From Pseudopyrenochaeta lycopersici (Eukaryota; Ascomycota; Dothideomycetes; Pleosporales; Pseudopyrenochaetaceae), in the NCBI GenBank assembly GCA_003313425.1, contig NHZP01000050.1:62001-126000 (forward strand): a DNA stretch of 64,000 nt, read 5' to 3'. The position numbers and the translations under genes were made by a program. Within the stretch, counting starts at the first letter, position 1; the number at the start of each line of letters is the position of its first letter. This document shows positions 55,147 through 64,000 of the stretch, one piece after another. A model generated the notes under the pieces. It ran no database searches. It was not told where the DNA came from and worked only from the letters and a program-made list of their open reading frames with translations.

Positions 55147-56125
55147 ATGGTGAAGCGGAAATCAGAGAGAGACCCGGAAGAGCTGCCGGATGCTCCCGAC
55201 AAGGGCAAGCAGAAAAATGACGACTCAGACAGCGACGAGGTATGCGACAATCCCTTTCGGCTATGCGCCTTGAGCTCATGAATTATTAGGACATGGACAT
55301 GGTCAATGTCGACTTTGAATGGTTCGACCCTCAGCCGGCAGTAGACTTCCATGGTCTCAAGACACTTCTGCGACAACTCCTCGACGTGGACAACCAGCTG
55401 TTCGACCTCTCCGAGCTGGCAGACTTGATCCTGTCGCAACCACTGCTGGGAAGCACCGTAAAAGTCGATGGCAATGAGACAGATCCCTATGCCTTTCTCA
55501 CAGTCTTGAACCTTACAACACACAAGGTAACCTGCATGCTACCACAATTGCGATTCTGAGCTGACACAGTGAACAGGACAAGAAAGTCATCCAAGACCTC
55601 ACACAATATCTCTCTAAAAAGTCCTCTACGCTCTCTGCACTCCCACCGCTCCTCGACTCCTCATCGCAGGCCCAAGTCGGGCTTATCCTGACCGAGCGCT
55701 TCATAAACATGCCCCACGAAATCGTACCCCCAATGTACACGATGCTGCTCGAGGAGATCCAATGGGCCGTTTCTGAAAACGAGCCCTACGCTTTCACACA
55801 CTACCTCGTGCTCTCCAAATGCTATTCTGAGATTGCTTCTAGCTTGCCCTCCAATGATACCCAGCCGCCCAGCAAGAAAAAGAACAAAAAGAGCAGTGGA
55901 GAAGGAGAGACGTTTTACTTTCATCCCGAGGACGAGGTCCTGCATAAACATGCGCTGGGACATGCGAGTTTTGAATATGACACTCCAGTGGATGAGGGCG
56001 CAAGTGACAGCAAAAGGGCCTTCCAGGAAATGGGGGTCAAGCCCAAGGGCCATTTGGTGCTCATAGAGGCAGCCAAGTTTGAAGGGGCTGTGGAGGATGT
56101 CAAGAGCTTTCTGAGTGGGCAGTGA
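55147..56125 (+). CDS. BCP1: BCP1/BCCIP-family protein
   Basis: Three exons, 55147-55239, 55290-55526 and 55577-56125, with two 50-nt introns (GTATGC to TTAG; GTAACC with a CTGAC branch to ACAG), encode 292 aa. The acidic N-terminus (DDSDSDEDMDM) leads into the conserved VDFEWFDP. Further conserved blocks are [32 protein letters not shown] and HYLVLSKCY, and a basic Lys-run insert (KKKNKKSS) before [10 protein letters not shown]. In yeast Bcp1 is a nuclear protein needed for export of Mss4 and acts as a chaperone for ribosomal protein Rpl23; human BCCIP binds BRCA2 and p21. All three exons agree in frame with the family, so confidence is high. Confidence 0.93.
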
Positions 56126-56306
56126 GGAATTGAATAGCTGTCATGTAACAATACCAAAAAGCTGCATCCGGTGACTCTTACTGGTGTTACATTTCATACG
56201 CACACAAGCCGAATCTATGAAGAAAACCAAAGGAAAAGGTGATGCTCGCTCCTATTGACACAGCCTGCGACCTCCCGTCACCTCTGTAAGTTTACATTTG
56301 AACTGC

Positions 56307-57277
56307 CTAACCAATAACAACCTTGCCCTCCTCAGGGAAGTCGTACTGCGGAACCTCGAGGTTGAGCGGGGCAGGTCCCTTTCTTATGCGGCCAGAGATA
56401 TCGTAGTGGGAACCGTGGCAAGGGCAGAACCAGCCACCAAAGTCACCAGCCTCGCCAATGGGCACACAACCGAGATGGGTGCAGACACCTGCCACTGTTA
56501 GCTTCCTGTTGCCCTATGCGTGTAATGTGGCGTGCGTACCCAACATGATCAACCACTCGGGCTGCTTAACACGGTCGGAATCGGGCTGAGGGTCACGAAG
56601 CGACTCCCACTTGGTGTCTTCGGCCTCTTTGATTTCGCTCTCGGTACGGTGTCGGATGAAGACGGGCTTGCCTCGCCACTTGATAATGACCTGCTCTCAA
56701 TCAGCTTCCGCGTACTCAATATCGGCTCTGTAGGGGTTGTGGCGTACGTTCTTGCCCTCGGGGATGGCAGCGAGATCGATTTCCACCTTGGCCTGGGCCA
56801 AGACGTCGGCGGAGGCGGACATGTTGACGAGGAAGTCTGTTGCGCGGGTTGGTTAGCCCATCTGGTCTTTCATCACACCATGCTCCCAAATCATCCGCAG
56901 AATAGCCAATTGCTCTTCTGTAGCTCCGACCGCCCCGTATATATTATTTCCAGTGTTTTCCCGCCTCCGGCCGAGCTGTTTGCAGAGGTGAAAGACCTAC
57001 CCTGGACCGTGGCTTTCGCGCCAAGCGCAGAGAGCGCTCCCATGGTGCCGACCATGAAGTACTGGAACACCTTTGGTCCGGTCTCGCCTCCCTTATTCCT
57101 GTAGGCAGCGAACGAGGGGATCTTGGTCGAGTCCGCGCTGGTTTTGAACGGGCTGTCGAACGAGGAGGCCGAGGCCTGTCGGGTCTGCATGGCAGTGCAG
57201 CCAGCCCGGGCGATGGGCAATTGGTGAGCTGTCCATGAGCGTGCGATCGCACGGGTGCTGTTGGCGAGGGCGGGCAT
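56307..57277 (-). CDS. RIP1: Rieske iron-sulfur subunit of the cytochrome bc1 complex
   Basis: Four exons, 57277-57001, 56836-56748, 56690-56540 and 56488-56307, encode 232 aa. The introns are 164, 57 and 51 nt, and all splice sites are GT-AG. The ATG at 57277 opens a mitochondrial targeting sequence rich in Arg, Ser and Ala. One membrane helix (about 70-90, [16 protein letters not shown]) anchors the protein in the inner membrane. The 2Fe-2S head has C175 and H177 (CTHLGC) and C194 and H197 (CPCHGS), with C180 and C196 forming the disulfide. It passes electrons from ubiquinol to cytochrome c1 in complex III. The second intron was placed where EGKN joins [10 protein letters not shown], the conserved continuation. 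Confidence 0.95.
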
Positions 57278-58002
57278 CGTGGACGCGGGTCGGCGGGGGT
57301 GACGGTGTCGTTGATGGGGAGGAGCTGGGCAGGCGAGGTTCGATGTTGAAGTTTTGGCCGGGCAGGAACGGTCGTCTTATTCAGGCAGCCTTTGATTGGC
57401 TGTGTGGGCCGGGCGGCAGCGAACATCAACTGGAGCGTCATCGGTTTGAGGGACAAGTACTTGAACAACATTCACTCTCTATAAAATGTAACCGATAATT
57501 AATTTGGAGCTATTTGGACTCATAGCATCGTTCGCAGCTTTGCTTTCGTAGCCACTTACTGCATTCTGCCGCTTTCCCAACCACAATGCCTCCACGCTCT
57601 TCTGCAGTACCCTCCATCGAACAATCAAGATTGTGATGACCGCTTCTCATCTACTGTCTTGATTGCAACCACTGATAAAATTATATACGTAAGTTTGATC
57701 TGCGTAATTGAGCATCCGTGTACGACAGCGGAGCTGCGAAGACTGTCTTGGCCAGTGACCGGAACTCGGGGTATCTATTGACCACCCTTACTTGTGGCTT
57801 CGTCCCTCTGTTACTACCAGCGAAGCGCGAATCAGCTATCTGCGTTGAACATACAAAGGGCGACGAAAAGGGCGGACTAACGACTTTCATCGCTACTAGT
57901 CTTCAAAAGTGACTCACTCTCAGCTTCATATATTGCGCACTGTAGCCTAAATCATTACCAACATTCACGTACTGCTCAACTTCAAACCCCCAACAATAGA
58001 CC
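57278..58002. other. Divergent spacer between RIP1 and macrodomain genes
   Basis: 725 bp with the promoters of two diverging genes. No reading frame in it is convincing; no TATA box was assigned. Confidence 0.5.
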
Positions 58003-58806
58003 ATGCCACCCAAACGCGACGGCAATATCGCCACTTTCTTCCAAGCAAAGGAAGGCGAGAAAGGAAAAACCAGAGCTGATCCTGCAGAGAACCTGCCAGT
58101 CGCGGAATCGTCAAATCAAGAAGACAAGGGCAAAGGCAAGAGACCGAGTTCAGGCTCCCCTCCTGCAGAAAAGAGACGAGACACCAAGGCCACCACAGCA
58201 GATACACCAACACATTACTCGTCCAAGAATTTACAATCTGACTGGCTCTCGACAACTTCAGACAAGACACAAAAGGACAACATCACCACGCTTACCCTCA
58301 CAGTTCGCAAAGGTGATTTATTCGGCGGTGCACCCAAAAACAGTCTCCTCATCCACGCCTGCAACACCCAAGGCTCGTGGGGTGCCGGCATAGCACGAGC
58401 ATTCCGAGACCGGTACCCCAAGGCATACGTCATCTACCGCAACTTCTGCACCAAAGAGCACGACCCTCAGACCAATCCTATACCCACCGGCACAGCCCTG
58501 CTCATCCCCCCCGTCGACGCTGGGAAAAGCCATTGGATCGGGTGTCTGTTTACGAGCGCAAAGTATGGCAAGGCAAAGGCCAAGCCCGAGCAGATTGTGA
58601 AGAACACGGTCCCTGCGATGCAGATGTTGCTGGAGCTCGTGAGGCTGGCGAACGAAGAAGGGGGGAGGGACGAGGTGAGCGAGGTCAGGATGTGTAAGAT
58701 TAATGCTGGTCTTTTCAGCGTACCTTGGGAAAAGACGGCAGAGGCGGTGGAGAGCATCGAGGCGAAGGAGGGATGGCGAACCGACGTGGATGTTTGGGAG
58801 CCGTGA
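58003..58806 (+). CDS. Macrodomain protein, Poa1-like (ADP-ribose-1''-phosphate phosphatase type)
   Basis: Single exon, 267 aa, from the ATG at 58003. The macrodomain spans about 95-265: [20 protein letters not shown], then [20 protein letters not shown], the substrate-loop signature of the Poa1 branch, and a C-terminal [18 protein letters not shown]. In yeast Poa1 removes the phosphate from ADP-ribose-1''-phosphate produced in tRNA splicing, and relatives remove ADP-ribose from proteins. The first 90 residues are basic, Lys/Glu/Pro-rich and disordered. The start [16 protein letters not shown] contains an I-x-x-F-F core like a PCNA-binding PIP box, but with D in place of the key Q. It converges with the histone-fold gene. 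Confidence 0.88.
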   Translation: MPPKRDGNIATFFQAKEGEKGKTRADPAENLPVAESSNQEDKGKGKRPSSGSPPAEKRRDTKATTADTPTHYSSKNLQSDWLSTTSDKTQKDNITTLTLTVRKGDLFGGAPKNSLLIHACNTQGSWGAGIARAFRDRYPKAYVIYRNFCTKEHDPQTNPIPTGTALLIPPVDAGKSHWIGCLFTSAKYGKAKAKPEQIVKNTVPAMQMLLELVRLANEEGGRDEVSEVRMCKINAGLFSVPWEKTAEAVESIEAKEGWRTDVDVWEP

Positions 58807-59001
58807 ATCTTTCTGAGGAGTGTATATAAAATCTTCCAACTAGCTTCTCTATATCAACGAGAAGAATCGACTCAATCAAAAACTGTGTCTTCTGATCATA
58901 TACAGCACAGCGCCGTCCCATGATATCTTCCAAACGCCATATGCAATGCCGCAGCTCATCAAACGCCCAAAAGACCAATAAGATAGTCCTCCTGAGCTAG
59001 C

Positions 59002-60015
59002 CTACTTTGTTCCGTTGATCGCCGTGAAGCCAGATGTCCGCCTGATCTCTGGACTCGCGCTTGGAGTCGGTCGTGGCGGGCCGCGCATCTCCATCTCGAT
59101 CTGCATCGCCGCGGCATCGTCCTCGGGCTCACTGTCTTCTACACGCTGTGGTGCAGGCTGAGGCACAGGATCCACATCCATGGCGTCTGGCGTCTCCACT
59201 GGTTTCTGTAGAATCTCAGGGTATATGGGATTGCTGATGCCATTCGGCGCAGGTACATCCTTAGCAGCTCCGTTCGCAGGCTCCACGAGCTGACGTTCAA
59301 TCACACCAGCCAACGTAGTCTGACCATCACCATTTGCCTGCCCATTCGCTCCCTCCTTCTTCCCCCCCTCCTTCTCCTTTTCCTTTTCCTTTTCCTTTTC
59401 TATCTCCGTCTCCTTCTCCTTTCCCTTGGCCCGTTCCTTCTCCTCTTGCTTCTTCTTGAACTCCTTGTACGTCGTCGTCTTGGGCACAACATCTACCAAG
59501 AACTCCAGATTATCCGTCTTCGCAATTGCGCTGCTCACATCGCGATACTGGATATTTCGCCTGGGCTTGCGCTCCGCTTTCACGACGTTGTGGGTTGTAG
59601 TCGCCAGGTGCTGGATGAACATTTCTGTCGCGAGGGCGATGGCGAAGGCTGCGTTTTTGGAGGTGGTGAGGCGCTCGGGGTCGGCTTGGATGATTTTCTG
59701 GACACGGGCAACTGGAGAGGTTAGCCTGGTGGTTCCTTGAGGTGCGGCACATATGTATGTAGAAGGTTCTGGCGGTCGTATACATGATGTACAGAAGGTA
59801 CGGTTACAGCTGAGGAAAGCAGGATGGAGAAATGGCAGATTCAGGCTCGAAGCAGTTCTGTTGAAGAATTGTGCGATCAAATGCTGTAGGAAACGCGCAA
59901 GTTCCGACAACGGCCGAGATGCAATGAATAAATGGTAGGCAAAATACTCACGAGGAAGCGACACATGGCCAGTGACCTCCTTGGAAGGCGCAATTGGGGT
60001 ATTGTTGTATGGCAT
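59002..60015 (-). CDS. Histone-fold protein, Dpb3/CHRAC-like, with K/E-rich tail
   Basis: Two exons, 60015-59952 and 59711-59002, with a 240-nt intron (GTGAGT donor, CTAAC branch, TCCAG acceptor), encode 257 aa. The splice creates SLPLARVQKIIQAD, the standard start of an NF-YC/CBFD-type histone fold, which shows the intron is right. The fold continues through KNAAFAIALATEMFIQHLA and NIQYRDVSSAIAKTDNLEFL, and ends near residue 110. The closest named groups are Dpb3 (DNA polymerase epsilon) and CHRAC/Dls1 chromatin remodelling subunits. The tail starts with an alternating Lys/Glu run encoded by a CCTTTT hexamer repeat (minus strand AAAAGG), then a Pro-rich, acidic end. The exact partner cannot be decided. 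Confidence 0.85.
   Translation of the reverse strand: MPYNNTPIAPSKEVTGHVSLPREYFAYHLFIASRPLSELARFLQHLIAQFFNRTASSLNLPFLHPAFLSCNRTFCTSCIRPPEPSTYICAAPQGTTRLTSPVARVQKIIQADPERLTTSKNAAFAIALATEMFIQHLATTTHNVVKAERKPRRNIQYRDVSSAIAKTDNLEFLVDVVPKTTTYKEFKKKQEEKERAKGKEKETEIEKEKEKEKEKEGGKKEGANGQANGDGQTTLAGVIERQLVEPANGAAKDVPAPNGISNPIYPEILQKPVETPDAMDVDPVPQPAPQRVEDSEPEDDAAAMQIEMEMRGPPRPTPSASPEIRRTSGFTAINGTK
59374..59403. repeat. CCTTTT hexanucleotide repeat
   Basis: About four copies of CCTTTT, inside the histone-fold gene, encode alternating Glu and Lys on the minus strand. Such in-frame hexamers often vary in copy number between strains. Confidence 0.75.
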
Positions 60016-60677
60016 CTTTGTAGAGGAACGAGCACTCGACTAGAGCGCGAGGAGACGGTTGAGGTGTATTCTCGACGATCACGTAGAAAACAGGCGGCGA
60101 AATAGCTGGGTATTTAATATGACGAGTGTTTGCTTCTTACTAACGCGGTTTGGTCGCGCAATAAGTTTGGGTTCGCTGTATAGTCGCGTGTGGAGGTGGT
60201 CAATTGCGAGAGCGTTCCATTGCGAAGTCTAAGAGCCGCACACCCTTGTCCCACATGTGGACCTCAATGTGGGCAGGTCGAACCGGTCCACCCGAAGTGC
60301 ACCTACACCAGCTTCCTCTATGTAACTTATTGACATATCTCCCCGACTATTATGACCAGTCGATTCAAATTCTATAGTTTTATTTTCTTATCCTCCCACA
60401 TGTAGCTTGCACGGATGTAGCTAAGTGGGACTTGTCGGCTTACCTAATGAGGTAGACTGTTGTGAAGCGTCAGCATCATCATGAGATCTTCAACCTAACG
60501 CCATTGATACTGCACTGTTGGTCTCGGTATCCTGGCTATGCGGATTATTACATAGTTTGCCAATACCATTGTCCTACTGCTGCACCATCAGGGCCGTACC
60601 TGTTCGTGTCCATACTGGTTGTCGAGTGACACAAACATCGCGTATCGCTCCATCTCCGTCTCAGTTACTTAGCGACG
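60016..60677. other. Divergent spacer between histone-fold and carboxypeptidase genes
   Basis: 662 bp holding both promoters. No gene is supported; nothing else is seen. Confidence 0.5.
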
Positions 60678-62194
60678 ATGAAGTTTCGCTTGAATGCATT
60701 GCTCCTCGCTGCAGGAGTAGCCTCAGCTGAGCTCTCGCAAGTGCCCTTTCAGACAACACCTGAAGTGGAAGGGTTCCAGGTCTACCAAAGTCAGTTCTCA
60801 GAGCATCATTCGATACGCATCAAGCAACAACAGAATGACAACCTCTGTAACGCGCACTCGAAGCAATATACCGGTTGGTTAGATGTAGGCTCAAAACATT
60901 TGTTCTTCTGGTACTTTGAATCTCAGAACAAGCCCGCCGAGGATCCGTTGCTACTCTGGTTGACAGGTGGGCCAGGTGGCTCAGGCATGATTGGATTGAT
61001 GCAAGAGTTGGGTCCATGCGTGATCAACAAGTTTGGCAATGGTACAGTGTACAATGAGTACGGCTGGAGTAAGAATGCAAACATCATCTTTGTTGACCAA
61101 CCGGCTGGCGTGGGCTTCAGCTACCTGGATGAGGGTGTGCCGTTGCCGGCCACGAGCTTTACCGCTGCAGAAGATATGCATCATTTTCTGCAGTTGTTTA
61201 CAAGCGATGTGTTTCCCGATCTATCAGGCAGGGACTTTCACATCACTGGAGAGAGCTACGCAGTAAGTACGCTGCAATGTTGTGGAGCAGCAGAGTTGAT
61301 GTCTATCAGGGCCACTACGTCCCAACACTTGGAGCGCAAATCGTTTCTCAGAATCTGTTGTACCCTAAACGACCGCAAGTCAACCTAAAGTCAACTTTTA
61401 CTGGCAACGCCTTTGTTTCGCCATTGGACACGGCTTTTGGCTATTGGGAGACGCTTTGCTCAACGAACCCCGGTGTTGAAAAGCCCGTCTTCAATCAGAC
61501 GCGCTGCGACATAATGGCCACTCATCTACCCCGTTGTATGGATCTTGCAAGGGTGTGCTACGACCATCCTGATCCCGCCATCTGTCTGGCTGCAGAACAA
61601 GTATGCTGGACGGGTGTGATTGAGCACTATGATGGTGAATCTGGTTCTGGAGGTCGCAATCGTTTCGACATATCACGCCCCTGTGAAACAGGCGACGATC
61701 TGTGCTACCCAGAGATTCGCAACATCGAAAAATATCTTAACCTGCCCTGGGTCTGGGAGGCTTTGAACGTGCCCAAGGCGGTTGGGAAATACTCGGTCTT
61801 GTCAATGGACATCGCCATAGCTTTCTCCCTTACCAATGACGGAGGTATCAGTACGCAACCCCAGGTCCTATATCTCCTGGATAATGGCATCGATGTACTG
61901 TTCTACCAAGGCAATCTTGATCTCGCATGCAACACCGCGGGTAACCTGCAATGGGCAAGCAATATGCCATGGAAAGGACAGCCAGCATTCGTTGCGCAGC
62001 CAAAGCGGGTATGGAAGATGGGTGATGAAGAAGTAGGATGGTTCAAGGAAGTCAAGACAGAGACTACGAGTGGAAGGAAAACCACTTTTGCCTTTGCAAC
62101 CGTGAACGGTGCAGGGCATATGGTACCTTTTGACAAGCCCAAGGAGGCTTTGGAGCTGGTGGACAGGTGGCTGAACAAGCGGAGTTACGCATAA
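60678..62194 (+). CDS. Secreted or vacuolar serine carboxypeptidase (S10)
   Basis: Two exons, 60678-61262 and 61310-62194, with a 47-nt intron (GTAAGT to TATCAG) exactly after GESYA, encode 489 aa. Residues 1-17 form a signal peptide (cleavage after ASA). The S10 fold has [10 protein letters not shown], the catalytic Ser193 (GESYAG), Asp399 (GNLDLACN) and His465 (GAGHMVPF), and the usual cysteines. It removes C-terminal residues from peptides at acid pH. There is no C-terminal membrane helix or GPI tail, so it is soluble, either vacuolar (carboxypeptidase Y type) or secreted. The long acidic prosegment of yeast CPY is absent, so a secreted form is slightly more likely. Splicing in the catalytic motif makes correct removal of the intron essential. 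Confidence 0.93.
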
Positions 62195-62293
62195 GTGTTT
62201 ATAGTGTCGTTCAATCACGAGTACGAGCTGTTGTTAAACAAGTATCAAATGTTGTAAGTAATCTAAGCAGATCGACTGCATATTATCGGATAT

Positions 62294-62299
62294 AATAAA
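62294..62299 (+). terminator. Poly(A) signal of the carboxypeptidase gene
   Basis: AATAAA about 100 nt after the stop, in the 141-bp spacer before the converging F-box gene. Confidence 0.35.
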
Positions 62300-62335
62300 A
62301 ATTGTAGCAAGGGCCAAATCCAGCAGTATTGATCC

Positions 62336-63403
62336 CTATTCTTCGTTGTCTGAGGAGAGATCCGGAATTTTAGACTCTTCATCTGACACTTCGTCCTCTA
62401 TAATCTCGCCTTCTTCATCCCACTCCGCCCCCTCACTCAGTCTGACATTCCTTCCTGTCAAGGCATCGAACGCCCGCATTTGAAAACTTGGAATGTCATG
62501 CGTTAATATCCTCACCATTTTCGGGGCCGCCATCTTTCCCACAAGGACTTGTGCCTGCTTCTCCATATCCGCTTCCAGTGGACCCATTGTGAAGGAACCG
62601 CAATATACGGTGTGCCACGCGGGGGCGGTTAAGGGTGGGTCGCTGGGAAGACTGAGGTTGACGAGGACCTCATTCAAACGCAGATTGGTGCCATTTTGTA
62701 GAGGTTTCAGAATGTCGGGACAAATTACGCGCATGCGCAGTCGCAAACGCCGTAGCGTAGTAAGAAGCGCGGCGATAATCGTGCAAATGTGAGCTTCTTC
62801 GCCGAAGTCTTGGTGTCCACGTCGTATCAATTGAGAGCCGTTTAGATCTAGCTCTAGACTAATGAGGTTGCTTACGGATAGGAAGGTGCGTATTGTGGAT
62901 AGAAAAATATAGTCGCGGCGCTCTAGATGGGCAAGCAGCGGATCGATTTCAGTGGTAGCTTGGATGCGTAGGATGCGCAGTTTCCGTGCTTGTTTGATGA
63001 TAGCGGCAAGCTGGAGGAGATTGTCATTCAGCTCTGTTCTCCAGGTTACGCGCCCTGTGCCTCCATGATCACCAGTCCAAATTGGCATATGCAAGATATA
63101 CATGACCTGCGATTCGTCTTGAAACCTCTGCCTAGTATCCCAGTCTGAAAAGCCCTTCAAATCCAGGTCCAAACTTTCCACGCTGTCTTTGATTAGGGGC
63201 AGGCATGTTGTTAAGTACGGAGAAGCCAGTAACTTTCGCAATGTCCTCTGGGTGACATGAAAGTTCTGGAAGCATGCAGTATGGGCGAATTTGCTCCACT
63301 GCTTACAGACAGCGAGGCGTGACAGATCCGAGCGGAAATAGGATGAGCCAACGTAATCGAAAATTTGAACTAGGGTTTCGGGTGGCAGTTGAAGAAGGGA
63401 CAT
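62336..63403 (-). CDS. F-box protein with acidic tail
   Basis: Single exon, 355 aa, from the ATG at 63403; the frame runs back to a TTG at 63538, not used. Residues 2-45 form an F-box (LLQLPPETLVQIFDYVG, then LSRLAVCKQWSKFA). The rest is leucine-rich and irregular (LRILRIQATT, LISLELDLNGSQLI, LLTTLRRLRLRMRV), like the weakly conserved LRR part of many fungal F-box proteins. The end is acidic (EEGEIIEDEVSDEESKIPDLSSDNEE). It would be the substrate adaptor of an SCF ubiquitin ligase through Skp1; the substrate is unknown. Confidence 0.85.
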   Translation of the reverse strand: MSLLQLPPETLVQIFDYVGSSYFRSDLSRLAVCKQWSKFAHTACFQNFHVTQRTLRKLLASPYLTTCLPLIKDSVESLDLDLKGFSDWDTRQRFQDESQVMYILHMPIWTGDHGGTGRVTWRTELNDNLLQLAAIIKQARKLRILRIQATTEIDPLLAHLERRDYIFLSTIRTFLSVSNLISLELDLNGSQLIRRGHQDFGEEAHICTIIAALLTTLRRLRLRMRVICPDILKPLQNGTNLRLNEVLVNLSLPSDPPLTAPAWHTVYCGSFTMGPLEADMEKQAQVLVGKMAAPKMVRILTHDIPSFQMRAFDALTGRNVRLSEGAEWDEEGEIIEDEVSDEESKIPDLSSDNEE

Positions 63404-64000
63404 GGTGTTGTGCAAGCTAAGTAACTGAAGCGCCGGCTCAAAGAGATGGAAGACGGGATTCTGTTTGCAAGGCTGAATCACAGGCACCAGGCACCAGACG
63501 TTGTGCACATCGATGTTGTAAGCTGAACTAACGCCCAATATAGTCTAGTGATCTGGTCGACCAATAAGTGTACAGGTGTCCACTATAGTTACAACAACAA
63601 ACCTGGTGCCTTGGATCCAGATAAGCGCGTGGAAACGCAGTTCCATGCTCTTAACAATGATATTGTTCACCCACTGCATGGAGAGTGCGTCCAGGCTGCG
63701 CTATGCTGATGCTCAGCCTAGATATCACTGACGCAGACGGCCATGAGGGTCTTCTGTGACTGATAACAGGCCACAGCTTTCCGCAGGATTCCACGACTTT
63801 AGAGAACTTGCAGTCGAAGAAGACGACGAAACTATTCTTTGCAGAGAATGAGTGTTCTCGAGCTTGCGCGAACGGCGTAGTGCTCTCTCGTCTACCTTTT
63901 CCTCTTTTACATTGCCGAATCCCTAGAAACCTTCCCGCATCTTGAAAGCAACAAGGTTGCGTGTGGATTTATAGGTAATATTAAATTGGTCTTCACGCAA
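63404..64000. other. Right-edge stretch
   Basis: No gene seen; the F-box promoter is presumably here. The sequence ends before any further reading frame is convincing. Confidence 0.4.

Noticed and set aside
1..64000. CRISPR arrays, rRNA operons, intact transposons
   Set aside because: No regularly spaced repeats, rRNA signatures or transposase frames were seen.

Overview
This window is nuclear DNA of a filamentous ascomycete, most likely a Dothideomycete (Pleosporales-like). The evidence is short spliceosomal introns of about 47-240 nt with GTAAGT/GTGAGT donors and CTAAC/CTGAC branch points, a 4,353-residue cytoplasmic dynein heavy chain with one tiny 3' intron, and typical filamentous-fungal families: HET domain, GT31 fringe-like, CHAT-TPR and a STAND NTPase with a C-terminal ZZ-like finger. 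No rRNA, tRNA, CRISPR array or intact transposon was found.

Left half (1 to about 28.6 kb), accessory and partly decayed. It holds the 5' part of a CorA-like fungal gene running off the left edge, a membrane-protein pseudogene with one in-frame TAG, an N-terminal gene fragment, an intact HET gene (4771-6798), a 103-aa secreted eight-cysteine protein with one intron (10142-10534), and two TA-rich tracts that look like RIP-mutated repeat relics. A GC-rich block of three intronless genes follows (12.7-19.8 kb): an unknown 321-aa protein with a hydrophobic Gly/Ala/Val segment and an acidic tail, a caspase-fold (C14) protease with a long C-terminal extension, and a TPR-CHAT protease. Both proteases keep their His/Cys dyads. 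Next to the block lie a NACHT/STAND-ZZ pseudogene (20.8-23.5 kb), a second pseudogene on the minus strand (23.8-24.7 kb) and an orphan 215-aa gene. The three-gene block is my main candidate for an undescribed regulated-cell-death or self/non-self module.

Right half (28.7-63.4 kb), conserved core. Genes in order: GT31 glycosyltransferase; a protein with an internally duplicated domain; two poorly conserved hypotheticals; cytoplasmic dynein heavy chain (12.7 kb); CLC chloride channel; GMP synthase (GUA1-type), divergent from BCP1; the Rieske subunit of complex III; a macrodomain protein; a histone-fold (Dpb3/CHRAC-like) subunit with a K/E-rich tail; a serine carboxypeptidase; and an F-box protein. 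Spacing is tight and the reading frames are clean.

Several apparent long reading frames begin at GTG or TTG. I moved those starts to the first plausible ATG and built introns by hand from splice sites and family continuity. Function calls rest on family recognition, without any database search.
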